In this document: positions 1 to 9,809 of the stretch, in pieces
Layout: every line of letters starts with the position of its first letter
Numbering within the stretch: the first letter of the stretch is position 1
From: Erwinia billingiae Eb661
Lineage (GTDB): Bacteria; Pseudomonadota; Gammaproteobacteria; Enterobacterales; Enterobacteriaceae
Reading direction: 5' to 3'
Assembly (NCBI RefSeq): GCF_000196615.1
Contig: NC_014306.1
Location: 2,728,001-2,792,000, forward strand
DNA length: 64,000 nucleotides
The notes under the pieces: generated by a model
Told to the model about the DNA's origin: nothing
What the model saw: the letters and a program-made list of their open reading frames with translations, nothing else
The model's database searches: none
Made by a program: the position numbers and the translations under genes

Positions 1-107
1 AGTGGATGATCGCTGTGCAGTATGGTCTCCAGCACGCTGGGTGAAATCTTACAGCCGCAGCCAGCACCGTGGCTGTACTGCGTCAGGCGTATCGCGTTCT
101 CACTCAT
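1..107 (-). CDS. selD: Selenide, water dikinase SelD (N-terminal fragment, cut by window edge)
   Basis: Makes monoselenophosphate from selenide and ATP for selenocysteine and selenouridine synthesis. Only the first 35 codons are in the window. The translated start, [20 protein letters not shown], is nearly identical to E. coli SelD and contains the catalytic Cys17 and Lys20 of the GCGCK motif; this organism has Cys, not Sec, at that site. The start is the ATG at 107-105. It lies downstream of ydjA on the same strand, as in E. coli, where ydjA and selD are adjacent. The rest of the gene lies to the left of the window. Confidence 0.93.
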   Translation of the reverse strand, partial: MSENAIRLTQYSHGAGCGCKISPSVLETILHSDHP

Positions 108-209
108 GGGCAACCTCCCTCCTAGTTTACCGGCAATATGGTAGCGCTTTCGTCTGGCGGGAGTAAGTCTCAGGGTATTTTTCCGCGACCGTTCGCTCAT
201 TATCCCGAC

Positions 210-237
210 AAAAATCAGGGCTGGCGTTCACCCTGAC
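210..237 (-). terminator. Probable terminator after ydjA
   Basis: On the minus strand a TCAGGG ... CCCTGA hairpin (arms 231-236 and 215-220 in plus coordinates) is followed by TTTTTG. It lies between the ydjA stop and selD, so it may end or attenuate ydjA transcripts. The stem is short (6 bp), hence moderate confidence. Confidence 0.5.
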
Positions 238-258
238 CGTTCAGAAGAGCGTTGTCAC

Positions 259-810
259 TCAGAAATAACGGATAAATGGCGCCGTATCGGGAGGAATAAC
301 CGTGGTGGAAGATTTTAGCTGCGGCGTGCCAAGGTAGAGGAAACCGACAATCACATCCTGCTCGCGACAGTCGAATGCCTGACGCACATCCTGATGCTCA
401 GTCCAGGCACCGCTGCGCCAGATGCCGTTGAAGCCCTGAGCAAGAGCCGCCATCTGCATGGCCATCACCGCACAGCCTGCTGAGACAACCTGTTCCCAAT
501 GCGGAACCTTAGCGTTCTCTTCACAATGTGCCACCACGGTGATGATCATCGGTGCACGGAAAGGCGACTGCTTCGCTTTTTCAATCGCCTTCTCTTCCAT
601 GCGATCTTCACGCGCAGCATTTTCCAGTAATGCGCTGAAACGCTCACGGCCTTCATTCTCGATGACGATAAAACGCCATGGCTGCATCGTGCCGTGGTCT
701 GGTGCGCGCATGCCGGCTCGCATGATGTTTTCAAGGGCCTCTCCGGCGGGTGCCGGCTCGCTTAAACGTGACGCGGAACGGCGGTTAACCAATAAATCCA
801 GAGCGTCCAT
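259..810 (-). CDS. ydjA: NAD(P)H nitroreductase family protein YdjA
   Basis: A 183-residue FMN-dependent nitroreductase of the small YdjA type, the expected full length. The N-terminal segment [16 protein letters not shown] is the conserved flavin-contact start (arginines near residues 10-15), and [15 protein letters not shown] (about 36-50) is the family's active-site region. Nitroreductases of this family reduce nitro compounds or quinones in the cytoplasm with NAD(P)H; the physiological substrate of YdjA is not known. It is divergent from sppA and upstream of selD, exactly as in E. coli. Confidence 0.93.
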   Translation of the reverse strand: MDALDLLVNRRSASRLSEPAPAGEALENIMRAGMRAPDHGTMQPWRFIVIENEGRERFSALLENAAREDRMEEKAIEKAKQSPFRAPMIITVVAHCEENAKVPHWEQVVSAGCAVMAMQMAALAQGFNGIWRSGAWTEHQDVRQAFDCREQDVIVGFLYLGTPQLKSSTTVIPPDTAPFIRYF

Positions 811-1003
811 AATTCCTCCTGATAATGAGTTTCATTTAGCTGAAACTAGCACAGGATGATGATTTGTTACAGCATTCCGCTTTTTCCTGCTGACAATTTG
901 GCCCCTGCTATTTAGGATGTCAGCATTCCCACCCGGTTTGGGCCGCTCAGCCCGCTGGCATCGCCCCTTTTCCGGGCTTTTTTATCGCGATTATGGAGAT
1001 AAT

Positions 1004-2860
1004 ATGCGCACTTTGTGGCGATTTATCGCTGGATTTTTTAAATGGACCTGGCGATTACTGAATTTCGTCCGGGAATTTATTCTCAACCTGTTTTTAGTGG
1101 TGCTGATCCTGATCTGCGCGGGCATCTATTTCCAGTTCAGCAGCTCTTCAACCCCTGCGGAACCGCAAAAAGGTGCGCTGATTGTTGATCTGAGTGGCGT
1201 GGTGGTTGATAAGCCTTCCGTCAGCAATAAGCTCAGTAAGATCGGCCGTCAGTTACTGGGCTCCAGCAGCGACAAGCTGAAAGAGAACTCGCTGTTTGAC
1301 GTTGTCGATGCCATCCGTCAGGCCAAAGGTGACGCCAATATCACCGGTATGGTCTTAGATCTGCGTGACTTCGCCGGGGCCGATCAGCCTTCCCTGCAGT
1401 ACATCGGCAAAGCGCTGCGCGAATTCCGTGACAGCGGCAAGCAGATTTATGCCACCGGCGACAGCTACAGCCAGGCGCAATATTATCTCGCCAGCTTCGC
1501 CAACAAAATCTACCTTTCTCCGCAGGGAACCGTTGACCTTCACGGCTTTGCCACTAACGGCCTGTACTACAAATCGCTGCTGGATAAGCTGAAAGTCAGC
1601 TCACATGTCTTCCGTGTCGGTACCTATAAATCCGCAGTTGAACCTTTCCTGCGTGACGATATGTCCCCTGCTGCCCGTGATGCAGACAGCCGCTGGATTG
1701 GTGAGCTGTGGCAGAACTACCTCAATACCGTTTCGGCTAACCGCCAGATTACGCCGGAACAGCTGTTCCCTGGCGCGCAGGGCGTGCTGGATGGACTGCA
1801 AAAAGTCGGCGGCGATACTGCGGTGTATGCCAAAGACAGCAAACTGGTTGATGAACTGGCTTCCCGCTCGCTGGTCGATCAACAGCTGACCAAAATCTTC
1901 GGCTGGGATAAGCAGGCTAAAGATTACAAAGGCACCAGCATCTACGATTACCAGGTGAAGGATAACGGCTCAACAGACGGCAATATCGCGGTGATCATGG
2001 CCAGCGGCGCCATCATGGATGGTGACGAAACCGCGGGTAGCGTCGGTGGCGACACGACGGCCATGGAGATCCGTGAAGCCCGCCTTGATCCTAAAATCAA
2101 AGCGATTGTCTTCCGCGTCAACAGCCCAGGCGGCAGCGTGACGGCCTCCGAAACGATCCGTGAAGAGCTGGCAGCAGCGAAAGAAGCCGGGAAACCGGTG
2201 GTGGTTTCCATGGGTGGCATGGCGGCATCGGGTGGTTACTGGATTTCCACGCCAGCTAACTACATCATCGCCAGCCCAAGCACCTTGACCGGCTCTATCG
2301 GCATCTTCGGCGTGATTAACACCGTTGAGAACACGCTGGATTCAATTGGCGTGCATACCGATGGCGTGTCCACCTCGCCTCTGGCTGATATCTCTACCAC
2401 TAAGGCATTACCGCCGGAAGTGCAGCAGATGATGCAGATGAGCATCGAGAACGGCTATAAGAACTTCCTCGGTCTGGTCGCTCATTCCCGTAACAAGACG
2501 CCAGAGCAGATCGATCAGATTGCTCAGGGCCACGTCTGGACGGGTACGGATGCCAAGGCTAACGGTCTGGTGGATGCGATGGGTGATTTCGACGATGCCG
2601 TCGCCAAAGCCGCCGAGCTGGCAAAACTGAAGGACGCCAAACTGAGCTGGTATCAGGACGATCCAAACTTTATGGATCTGCTGTTCAGCCAGATGGACGT
2701 ATCTGTGCGTGCCGCACTGCCTGAAACCCTTAAGGCCTGGATGCCGGCACCGATGGTCGACGTAATGGCGTCAATGAGAAATCAGCCGGGTCTGTTTGAT
2801 AACCTGAACGATCCGCAAAACCGCTATGCGATGTGCCTGACCTGCGCGCAGGTGAAATAA
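1004..2860 (+). CDS. sppA: Signal peptide peptidase SppA, protease IV
   Basis: Inner-membrane serine protease that degrades cleaved signal peptides; the active site faces the periplasm. The start is the ATG at 1004 (MRTLWRFIAGFFKWTWRLLN), preceded by a GGAG Shine-Dalgarno sequence and giving 618 residues, the same length as E. coli; an upstream in-frame ATG at 917 lacks family support. One N-terminal membrane anchor (about residues 24-46) precedes two tandem S49 domains. The catalytic Lys209 (TYKSAVEPF) and Ser409 (MAASGGYW) both fall at the E. coli positions. An intrinsic terminator follows, and ansA lies downstream. Confidence 0.97.
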   Translation: MRTLWRFIAGFFKWTWRLLNFVREFILNLFLVVLILICAGIYFQFSSSSTPAEPQKGALIVDLSGVVVDKPSVSNKLSKIGRQLLGSSSDKLKENSLFDVVDAIRQAKGDANITGMVLDLRDFAGADQPSLQYIGKALREFRDSGKQIYATGDSYSQAQYYLASFANKIYLSPQGTVDLHGFATNGLYYKSLLDKLKVSSHVFRVGTYKSAVEPFLRDDMSPAARDADSRWIGELWQNYLNTVSANRQITPEQLFPGAQGVLDGLQKVGGDTAVYAKDSKLVDELASRSLVDQQLTKIFGWDKQAKDYKGTSIYDYQVKDNGSTDGNIAVIMASGAIMDGDETAGSVGGDTTAMEIREARLDPKIKAIVFRVNSPGGSVTASETIREELAAAKEAGKPVVVSMGGMAASGGYWISTPANYIIASPSTLTGSIGIFGVINTVENTLDSIGVHTDGVSTSPLADISTTKALPPEVQQMMQMSIENGYKNFLGLVAHSRNKTPEQIDQIAQGHVWTGTDAKANGLVDAMGDFDDAVAKAAELAKLKDAKLSWYQDDPNFMDLLFSQMDVSVRAALPETLKAWMPAPMVDVMASMRNQPGLFDNLNDPQNRYAMCLTCAQVK

Positions 2861-2866
2861 AACAGC

Positions 2867-2897
2867 CAGCCCGGCCATCTGGTCGGGCTGCTTTTCC
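2867..2897 (+). terminator. Intrinsic terminator after sppA
   Basis: CAGCCCGGCC-ATCT-GGTCGGGCTG hairpin (2867-2890) followed by a pyrimidine/T-rich run (cttttcctcttttc). It starts 7 bp after the sppA stop. Confidence 0.85.
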
Positions 2898-2945
2898 TCT
2901 TCTTTCCCCTTATACTTCGCCTTTTCGGCAAGCCTGAGTGAATTC

Positions 2946-3965
2946 ATGCAAAAGAAATCTATTTACGTCGCCTATACCGGCGGAACCATTGGCATGCAGC
3001 GTTCCGATCAGGGCTTCATCCCTGTTTCCGGACATTTGCAGCAACAGCTGGCCAATATGCCAGAGTTCCATCGCGCCGAAATGCCCGACTTCACCATTCA
3101 TGAATACCAGCCGCTGATTGATTCATCAGACATGACGCCGCTGGACTGGCAATCGATTGCGGATGATATTCGTAAAAATTACGATCAATACGACGGCTTT
3201 GTGATCCTGCATGGCACCGACACCATGGCGTTCACTGCTTCGGCACTGTCATTTATGCTGGAGAATCTTGCCAAGCCGGTAATCGTGACAGGGTCACAAA
3301 TTCCGCTCGAACAGTTGCGTTCGGATGGGCAGCAAAACCTGCTAAACGCCCTTTTCGTCGCCGCTAATTATCCAATTAATGAAGTGGCGTTGTTCTTCAA
3401 CAACACCTTGTACCGCGGAAACCGCACCACCAAAGCACATGCCGATGGATTCAACGCCTTTGCTTCACCGAATCTGGCTCCCTTGCTGGAAGCCGGTATT
3501 CATATTCGTCGCCTTAACACGCCACCCGCACCTACCGGAGATGGCGAATTAATCGTTCATCCGATTACCCCTCAGCCGATTGGTGTAGTCACCATCTATC
3601 CGGGTATTTCCTCGGACGTGGTCAGCAACTTCCTGCTACAACCGGTGAAGGCGCTGATCCTGCGCTCTTATGGCGTCGGCAATGCCCCACAGAACCCGGC
3701 TTTCCTGAAAGAGCTGAAAGAAGCTTCCGCGCGGGGCATTGTGGTGGTAAACCTGACGCAGTGTATGTCCGGTAAAGTGAATATGGGCGGTTACGCCACA
3801 GGCAATGCGCTGGCGCTGGCGGGTGTGATCAGTGGCTATGATTTAACGGTGGAAGCGACGCTGACCAAGCTGCACTTCCTGCTCAGCCAGAACCTCTCCA
3901 GTGATGAGGTGCGGCGACTGATGCAGCTCAATCTGCGCGGTGAACTGACTCCTGACGAGAAGTGA
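2946..3965 (+). CDS. ansA: Cytoplasmic L-asparaginase I
   Basis: Hydrolyses L-asparagine to aspartate and ammonia. The 339-residue protein lacks a signal peptide, so this is the cytoplasmic type I enzyme rather than periplasmic AnsB. Both signatures are present: YTGGTIG near residues 10-16, carrying the nucleophilic Thr, and HGTDT near residues 90-94, carrying the second Thr-Asp pair. The gene stops 6 bp before pncA, so the two are almost certainly cotranscribed, as in E. coli. Confidence 0.97.
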   Translation: MQKKSIYVAYTGGTIGMQRSDQGFIPVSGHLQQQLANMPEFHRAEMPDFTIHEYQPLIDSSDMTPLDWQSIADDIRKNYDQYDGFVILHGTDTMAFTASALSFMLENLAKPVIVTGSQIPLEQLRSDGQQNLLNALFVAANYPINEVALFFNNTLYRGNRTTKAHADGFNAFASPNLAPLLEAGIHIRRLNTPPAPTGDGELIVHPITPQPIGVVTIYPGISSDVVSNFLLQPVKALILRSYGVGNAPQNPAFLKELKEASARGIVVVNLTQCMSGKVNMGGYATGNALALAGVISGYDLTVEATLTKLHFLLSQNLSSDEVRRLMQLNLRGELTPDEK

Positions 3966-3971
3966 TAAAAA

Positions 3972-4589
3972 ATGATGGCTACCCGGCAGGCTCTGCTTCT
4001 GATTGATTTACAGAATGACTTCTGCAGCGGTGGCGCGCTGGCGGTGAAGGATGGTGATGACACCCTCGCGATTGCCAACCTGTATGCGGCAGAGTTCAGC
4101 CAGCGACAGCAGCCTGTGGTAGCCACGATTGACTGGCACCCCGCCAGTCACGGCAGCTTTGCGTCGAACGCAGGACACCAACCCTGGACCGAAGGCGAAC
4201 TGGCGGGATTGCCGCAGGTCTGGTGGCCCGATCATTGTATCCAGCACAGCTATGGTGCGGAGCTACATCCAGCGCTGGAGCAACGCTATATCACTGAGCG
4301 TGTCTACAAGGGTGACGATCCTCTGATAGACAGTTACAGTGGCTTTTTTGATAACGGCCGGCGCAAGAAAACGCGTCTGGATAGCGTATTAAAAGCGCAG
4401 GGGATTACTGCATTGACCGTGATGGGGCTGGCGACGGATTACTGCGTGAAGTACAGCGTGCTGGACGCGCTCGCGCTGGGCTATACCGTCACGGTGCTCT
4501 CTGCCGGCTGTCGGGGAGTAAATCTGGCCGCAGGCGACGCTGAACGCGCTCTGGAAGAAATGGCGACCAAAGGGGCGATCGTTCTTTAA
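3972..4589 (+). CDS. pncA: Nicotinamidase (pyrazinamidase) PncA
   Basis: Deamidates nicotinamide to nicotinate in the NAD salvage pathway. The 205-residue isochorismatase-fold protein shows the catalytic Asp in LLIDLQNDFC, the metal-binding DWHPASHGSF segment, a conserved Lys in VYKGDDP, and the nucleophilic Cys in GLATDYCVKY. Two adjacent ATGs (3972 and 3975) are possible; the second would give MATRQALL. It is second in an ansA-pncA pair. It is slightly shorter than E. coli PncA because the C-terminal tail is missing. Confidence 0.96.
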   Translation: MMATRQALLLIDLQNDFCSGGALAVKDGDDTLAIANLYAAEFSQRQQPVVATIDWHPASHGSFASNAGHQPWTEGELAGLPQVWWPDHCIQHSYGAELHPALEQRYITERVYKGDDPLIDSYSGFFDNGRRKKTRLDSVLKAQGITALTVMGLATDYCVKYSVLDALALGYTVTVLSAGCRGVNLAAGDAERALEEMATKGAIVL

Positions 4590-4619
4590 AGATCCCCTCA
4601 AACGTCGTCAGTGGCATTT

Positions 4620-4641
4620 AAGGGGCCACAATGAGCCCCTT
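4620..4641. terminator. Hairpin between convergent pncA and yeaC
   Basis: AAGGGGC ... GCCCCTT inverted repeat (4620-4626 / 4635-4641) with an 8-nt loop, placed between the convergent pncA and yeaC genes. There is no clear T-run, so a terminator role is inferred from position. Confidence 0.5.
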
Positions 4642-4649
4642 CGTCGCAG

Positions 4650-4669
4650 ATTATTCCTGCAGGAATAAT
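4650..4669. repeat. Perfect 20-bp palindrome at the end of yeaC
   Basis: ATTATTCCTGCAGGAATAAT is a perfect palindrome that overlaps the last base of the yeaC stop codon. As RNA it could form an 8-bp stem with a TGCA loop. It could help terminate yeaC or bind a dimeric protein; no known operator is recognised. Confidence 0.6.
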
Positions 4670-4947
4670 TACTGGAGCTTGATGCGAGTCACGTGATCAT
4701 CGGTGATGCCAAACTCTTCTTTGAGCTGTTTTTTACTTTTCATCACCATCTCGCCACCCTTACCCACACTCATATGTTGCGGATTGTCGTTATGGCGAGC
4801 TTGCCAGAGCATCACTAACTGCAGGCTGTTCTCTTTTTGCTCTGGCGTAAGCGCGACGCCATCGGCCCATTTCCCGGTTTCAACCGCGGTCACCAGCCGT
4901 TGATAGACTTCCGGGGTCAGCGTGCCGATCATCTCATCAAGTTCCAT
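4669..4947 (-). CDS. yeaC: YeaC, DUF1315 family protein of unknown function
   Basis: A 92-residue protein that clearly matches E. coli YeaC throughout, for example LTPEVYQRLVTAVETGKW, LQLVMLWQARHN and the C-terminal DHVTRIKLQ. No catalytic motif, membrane segment or signal peptide is visible. It starts 5 bp after the msrB stop on the same strand, so the two form an operon as in E. coli. The function is unknown; linkage to msrB hints at a housekeeping role, but that is inference only. Confidence 0.93.
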   Translation of the reverse strand: MELDEMIGTLTPEVYQRLVTAVETGKWADGVALTPEQKENSLQLVMLWQARHNDNPQHMSVGKGGEMVMKSKKQLKEEFGITDDHVTRIKLQ

Positions 4948-4952
4948 CGCCG

Positions 4953-5363
4953 TTATCCCTTAATGTTATTACCATCGTCGTCGGAGAAGCTTAACGACGC
5001 GGAGTTCACGCAATAGCGCTCGCCAGTTGGCTGTGGGCCGTCCGGGAACACATGTCCCAGATGGGCATCACAGTTGCCACAGCGGATTTCAATGCGCTGC
5101 ATGCCATGAGATTCATCTTCAATATACTTAATGGAATCATCGTGATAAGGCTGGTAAAAACTCGGCCAGCCGCAGCCAGAATCATATTTGGATTCCGACA
5201 GGAACAGCGGTGAATTACACACGAGGCAGTGATAAATCCCTTCGCCTTTGTTGTGTAACAGCTTGCCTGAGAAAGGCGGCTCGGTGCCACGCTGCTGCGT
5301 CACATAGCGCTGCATCTCGTTCAGGTCGGTCTCTGGGGTAAATTCGTTCGGGTCTTTAGCCAT
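4953..5363 (-). CDS. msrB: Peptide-methionine (R)-S-oxide reductase MsrB
   Basis: Repairs oxidised protein methionine by reducing the R-sulfoxide in the cytoplasm, using thioredoxin. The 136-residue protein has two zinc-binding CxxC pairs (CLVC and CGNC), the substrate loop SGCGWPSF, and the catalytic Cys in [11 protein letters not shown] near the C-terminus. It is the promoter-proximal gene of msrB-yeaC and divergent from gapA. No strong Shine-Dalgarno sequence is visible before the ATG, but the length agrees with the family. Confidence 0.97.
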   Translation of the reverse strand: MAKDPNEFTPETDLNEMQRYVTQQRGTEPPFSGKLLHNKGEGIYHCLVCNSPLFLSESKYDSGCGWPSFYQPYHDDSIKYIEDESHGMQRIEIRCGNCDAHLGHVFPDGPQPTGERYCVNSASLSFSDDDGNNIKG

Positions 5364-6699
<1,336 letters not shown>

Positions 6700-6719
6700 G
6701 CGACGTGAACTGATGATGA

Positions 6720-6745
6720 GGGCGACTACGGTCGCCCTTTTTTTT
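6720..6745 (+). terminator. Intrinsic terminator after gapA
   Basis: GGGCGAC-TACG-GTCGCCC hairpin (6720-6737) followed by eight T residues. A stable tetraloop and long T-run make this a strong terminator. Confidence 0.95.
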
Positions 6746-6766
6746 GGCTGACGCTAAGGAAAACAG

Positions 6767-7645
6767 ATGAACGAAAAAATCTTTTCGCTTCCGGTTATTA
6801 CCCAGATAACGCCCTATATTTCCCAGCGAAAAATTGGCGACCTGCCCGTTGTGGTGATCGCACATCCTAAAGTTCGTGCCGCCGTCACCCTACAGGGTGC
6901 CCAGCTGATAGCCTGGCAGCCCGCTGACGAAAAGCCGGTGATTTGGCTGAGCGAGAAAACCGCCTGGACGGCCGGCAAAGCGATTCGTGGTGGCGTGCCG
7001 ATCTGCTGGCCGTGGTTTGGTCCGGCAGGTGAACCCGCACATGGTTTCGCCCGAACGCTTCCCTGGACGTTGTCGGCGCATGATGAAAACGACGACAGCG
7101 TGATGCTGACGCTGGTGCTGGAAAGTAATGAGCAGACGAAAAAGTTTTGGCCGCATGACTTCACGCTGTTTGCCCGTTTCCGCTTTGCTGGCCGTTGTGA
7201 GATTGAACTGGAAGCCCACGGTGATTTCGAGGCGACTGCCGCCCTGCACAGCTATTTCTGCGTAGCCGATATTGACGGTGTGGAAGTGACTGGCTTAGGT
7301 AACAGCTTTATCGATAAAGTGGCTAACGGCAGCGTCGGCAGCTCACCGGACGGCAAACAAACCTATCCCGATCGTGTTGACCGTATTCATACGCAACCGG
7401 AAGATTGTAGCGTTATCAACGACAAAATCGGTAAGCGAATAATTGAAGTTTATCACCACCATCAAAGTGACGTTGTCACCTGGAATCCGGGTCCGGAACT
7501 CTCCTGCAGTATGGGGGATATGGCTAACGAAGGTTACAAAACGATGGTTTGTGTCGAGACGGCCCATATTTCTCAGCCGATGGTCAGCGCTGGTGAATCC
7601 CCTTCACGCCTTGCCGCGACGATTCGGGTACGAAAAGGTAGTTGA
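6767..7645 (+). CDS. yeaD: D-hexose-6-phosphate mutarotase YeaD
   Basis: Aldose-1-epimerase-like cytoplasmic enzyme that interconverts alpha and beta anomers of glucose-6-phosphate and related hexose phosphates. The 292-residue protein contains the conserved AIRGGVPICWPWFGP segment (about residues 70-85), AHGFARTLPW, the active-site His region LHSYFCV, and the C-terminal glutamate segment CVETAHISQP. The start has an AAGGA ribosome-binding site. It follows gapA after a terminator, as in E. coli, consistent with a role near glycolysis. Confidence 0.95.
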   Translation: MNEKIFSLPVITQITPYISQRKIGDLPVVVIAHPKVRAAVTLQGAQLIAWQPADEKPVIWLSEKTAWTAGKAIRGGVPICWPWFGPAGEPAHGFARTLPWTLSAHDENDDSVMLTLVLESNEQTKKFWPHDFTLFARFRFAGRCEIELEAHGDFEATAALHSYFCVADIDGVEVTGLGNSFIDKVANGSVGSSPDGKQTYPDRVDRIHTQPEDCSVINDKIGKRIIEVYHHHQSDVVTWNPGPELSCSMGDMANEGYKTMVCVETAHISQPMVSAGESPSRLAATIRVRKGS

Positions 7646-7662
7646 TAAGTCACGCAGATATA

Positions 7663-7694
7663 CACCCAGGGGAAATCACTCTTCCCCTGGCGTG
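7663..7694. terminator. Bidirectional hairpin between yeaD and yeaE
   Basis: CCAGGGGAA-ATCACTC-TTCCCCTGG (7666-7674 / 7682-7690), extendable outward to ACAC/GTGT with a mismatch. It lies exactly between the convergent yeaD and yeaE stops. T-runs are weak, so the terminator role is partly positional. Confidence 0.7.
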
Positions 7695-8546
7695 TTAAAC
7701 CACGTCTAACGGCATTTTTTCTGTCGGTGGTGGGAAAGCCTGATTGATCATCCCCAACTCTTCATTGCTTAACGTCACCTCTAGCGCAGCGGCATTTTCA
7801 GCGACATGCGCTATCGAACTGGCTTTAGGAATAGCAACTATCCCTTCTTTACGGATCGCCCAAGCCAACAATACCTGAGCCACGCTGATGCCCTTTTGTT
7901 GTGCAATTGCCGTAAGCACCGGGTGCGTGAGCAGTGCATGGCGGAGTTTTCCTGCCTGAGCCAACGGGCAATAGGCCATTATGGGTATCTGCTGCTGCTG
8001 ACAGTCTGGAATAAGATCGTATTCAATCCCGCGAGATGCGAGGTGATACAGGACCTGATTTGCCGCACAGTCCGTGCCGCCCTCCTCTGACAACAACTCG
8101 CACAAATCGTCGCTGTCAAAATTAGACACTCCCCAACGTAAAATTTTTCCCTGACGTTGCAGCGACTGCATTGCAAGGATGGTTTCCTCCAGCGGCACAT
8201 TTCCCCGCCAGTGCAGCAGATAAAGATCCAGATAATCGGTCTTTAAACGCCGCAGGCTTCTTTCACAGGCGTCTACCGCATCGACAGCACCGGCATTCCA
8301 CGGGTAGACCTTTGATACTAACCAGGCGCTTTCGCGACGGCCTTGCAAAGCTTCACCTACCACTGCCTCGGCACCGCCTTCGGCATACATTTCCGCCGTG
8401 TCGATAAGCTTCAGGCCCAACTCGAGACCGGCCTGTAATGCAGCGACCTCTTGTTTGCGTTGGTTGGCGTTTTCGCCCATGTACCAGGTTCCCTGACCGA
8501 TGGCAGGTAAACGGGAATCACCGGAAAAAATAACGGATTTGCTCAT
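7695..8546 (-). CDS. yeaE: Aldo/keto reductase YeaE
   Basis: NADPH-dependent aldo/keto reductase; the E. coli orthologue reduces methylglyoxal. The start is the ATG at 8546 (MSKSVIFSGDSRLPAIGQGT), with AGGAGGT just upstream, giving 283 residues; a longer reading to 8597 lacks homology. The catalytic tetrad is visible: Asp/Tyr in LIDTAEMYAEGG, Lys in LVSKVYPW and His in LYLLHWRG. The GVSNFD loop is followed by the cofactor-binding AIPKASSIAH near the C-terminus. Convergent with yeaD, upstream neighbour mipA on the same strand. Confidence 0.95.
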   Translation of the reverse strand: MSKSVIFSGDSRLPAIGQGTWYMGENANQRKQEVAALQAGLELGLKLIDTAEMYAEGGAEAVVGEALQGRRESAWLVSKVYPWNAGAVDAVDACERSLRRLKTDYLDLYLLHWRGNVPLEETILAMQSLQRQGKILRWGVSNFDSDDLCELLSEEGGTDCAANQVLYHLASRGIEYDLIPDCQQQQIPIMAYCPLAQAGKLRHALLTHPVLTAIAQQKGISVAQVLLAWAIRKEGIVAIPKASSIAHVAENAAALEVTLSNEELGMINQAFPPPTEKMPLDVV

Positions 8547-8583
8547 TTGAACCTCCTGCACTGATTTTGATCGCCACAATCGT

Positions 8584-8606
8584 GCAAAAGGGCGCAAAGC
8601 GCCCTT
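8584..8606 (-). terminator. Terminator after mipA
   Basis: Minus-strand hairpin AAGGGCGC-TTT-GCGCCCTT (8588-8606) followed by a TTTT run on that strand. It lies between mipA and yeaE and would terminate mipA transcripts before yeaE. Confidence 0.8.
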
Positions 8607-8627
8607 ATTTAGTGCAATGAAAGCGGA

Positions 8628-9404
8628 TCAGAAGGTGTAACTGACTCCGGTCCAGATTGTGACCTGAGAATTATTGTCCACCATTGGACTGTCTTTCACT
8701 TCAGAACTTAAACGGGTATAGCGTCCAGACAGCGTGGCGTTCCAGCTCTGGTTGATGCTGTAGGCCGCCGTCAGTTCCAGATACGGGTTCCAGCTGCCAT
8801 CAGCCTGATAGCTGCTCAGCCCGCTGCGACGTGATTCGCTCTTCGACACACCATAATAGTAGTCATTCTGGTTGTCGCTGCTGTAAAGCGCACCAATGCC
8901 CGGCGTCAGGCTCAGATCGCCAAACTGGAAGCGATAAAGGTAGGTTGCATCCCAAATGAAGCCATCACTGTTGCCCAGCAGATCGCCAGCCAACACGGTA
9001 CGCACAATCCCCCAATCCGCCGTATGACGGTAAGTCACACCGCCCATCATGGTCATATGGCGTTTATCTAACGCCTTCAGACGCTTGTCTTTGGTGTCAT
9101 CGGGATCGAAGTTTTGCGGTGAACCGAGGATCGTCAGAGAAAGCTGATCCTGCTGGTCCTTCCACAGGTAATAACCGGCGGTCAGGCTGCGGACATAGAA
9201 GCTGTCGCCTTCGTAGTTAACAATAGGGAATGGGTAGTAACGCCCCTCGCCTCCTTTATACGGGCTCTGGCTGTAAATCACCGAGGCACCAAGGGTAAGC
9301 GGGTTGGCCGTTGCCGTGAAGGCAGCAAAAGAGCAAGGTAAAAGCACAGCAAGCGCGCTAACTTTGAAATAGTTCACAATTAATTCATTCCATAAATATA
9401 ACAA
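8628..9404 (-). CDS. mipA: MipA/OmpV family outer-membrane protein
   Basis: Beta-barrel of the MipA/OmpV family; the E. coli protein is reported to scaffold MltA with PBP1B. The protein carries an N-terminal signal peptide ending near FAAFTATA-N, then family segments PFPIVNYEGDSFYVRSL and YLWKDQQDQLSL, and a barrel with the C-terminal aromatic signature GVSYTF. The start is uncertain: the ATG at 9404 gives 258 residues, while a GTG at 9377 (VNYFKVSALAVLL) gives a more typical signal peptide. It is flanked by its own terminator and is divergent from yeaG. Confidence 0.9.
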   Translation of the reverse strand: MLYLWNELIVNYFKVSALAVLLPCSFAAFTATANPLTLGASVIYSQSPYKGGEGRYYPFPIVNYEGDSFYVRSLTAGYYLWKDQQDQLSLTILGSPQNFDPDDTKDKRLKALDKRHMTMMGGVTYRHTADWGIVRTVLAGDLLGNSDGFIWDATYLYRFQFGDLSLTPGIGALYSSDNQNDYYYGVSKSESRRSGLSSYQADGSWNPYLELTAAYSINQSWNATLSGRYTRLSSEVKDSPMVDNNSQVTIWTGVSYTF

Positions 9405-9809
9405 TCAAGAGGCTAGTTTATCAGTCAACCGGGCTTTGGTTAAAAATTTACACGTTCTGTAGCACGTAGAATCAATTTTAGGGGGTGGGACGCTCATTGA
9501 GGGTTTTGGCTTATTTACAAAATTCGGCTAACCCGCATCAGACAAGGTTATCGCTGTCCCGGATTCTGACTTTGTTATTGAAATATCATTGAAAATAACC
9601 TGGGGGTCAGGAAATTTCTTAAATGCCAACTACGCTTTATTGAAAGAAGCTAATTTTTACCGGTCAAAGTAACCCTGATTTTTGTGTATCCCGATAAAAA
9701 AACGTCAGGTTGGCATAAGGGTTGCTGTACTCATTGATAAGTTCCTTCAGGGGCTAACTTCAATTCGGCTCCTGGTACCTGTGCTAAAAAAGAAAGGACG
9801 GGCATCGCT
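9405..9809. other. mipA-yeaG divergent intergenic region
   Basis: About 405 bp with no convincing gene. It holds the mipA upstream region at the left and the yeaG sigma-54 promoter at the right. The middle is AT-rich with poly-T tracts typical of a bent enhancer region. I could not identify clear NtrC sites by eye. Confidence 0.6.
9711..9726 (+). promoter_or_regulatory. Sigma-54 (-24/-12) promoter of yeaGH
   Basis: TGGCATA-AGGG-TTGCT matches the sigma-54 consensus TGGCAYR-N4-TTGCW at every fixed position, with the invariant GG and GC elements correctly spaced. It lies about 84 bp before the yeaG ATG, giving a leader of about 70 nt. E. coli yeaGH is known to be NtrC/sigma-54 dependent in nitrogen starvation, which fits. 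Confidence 0.88.
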
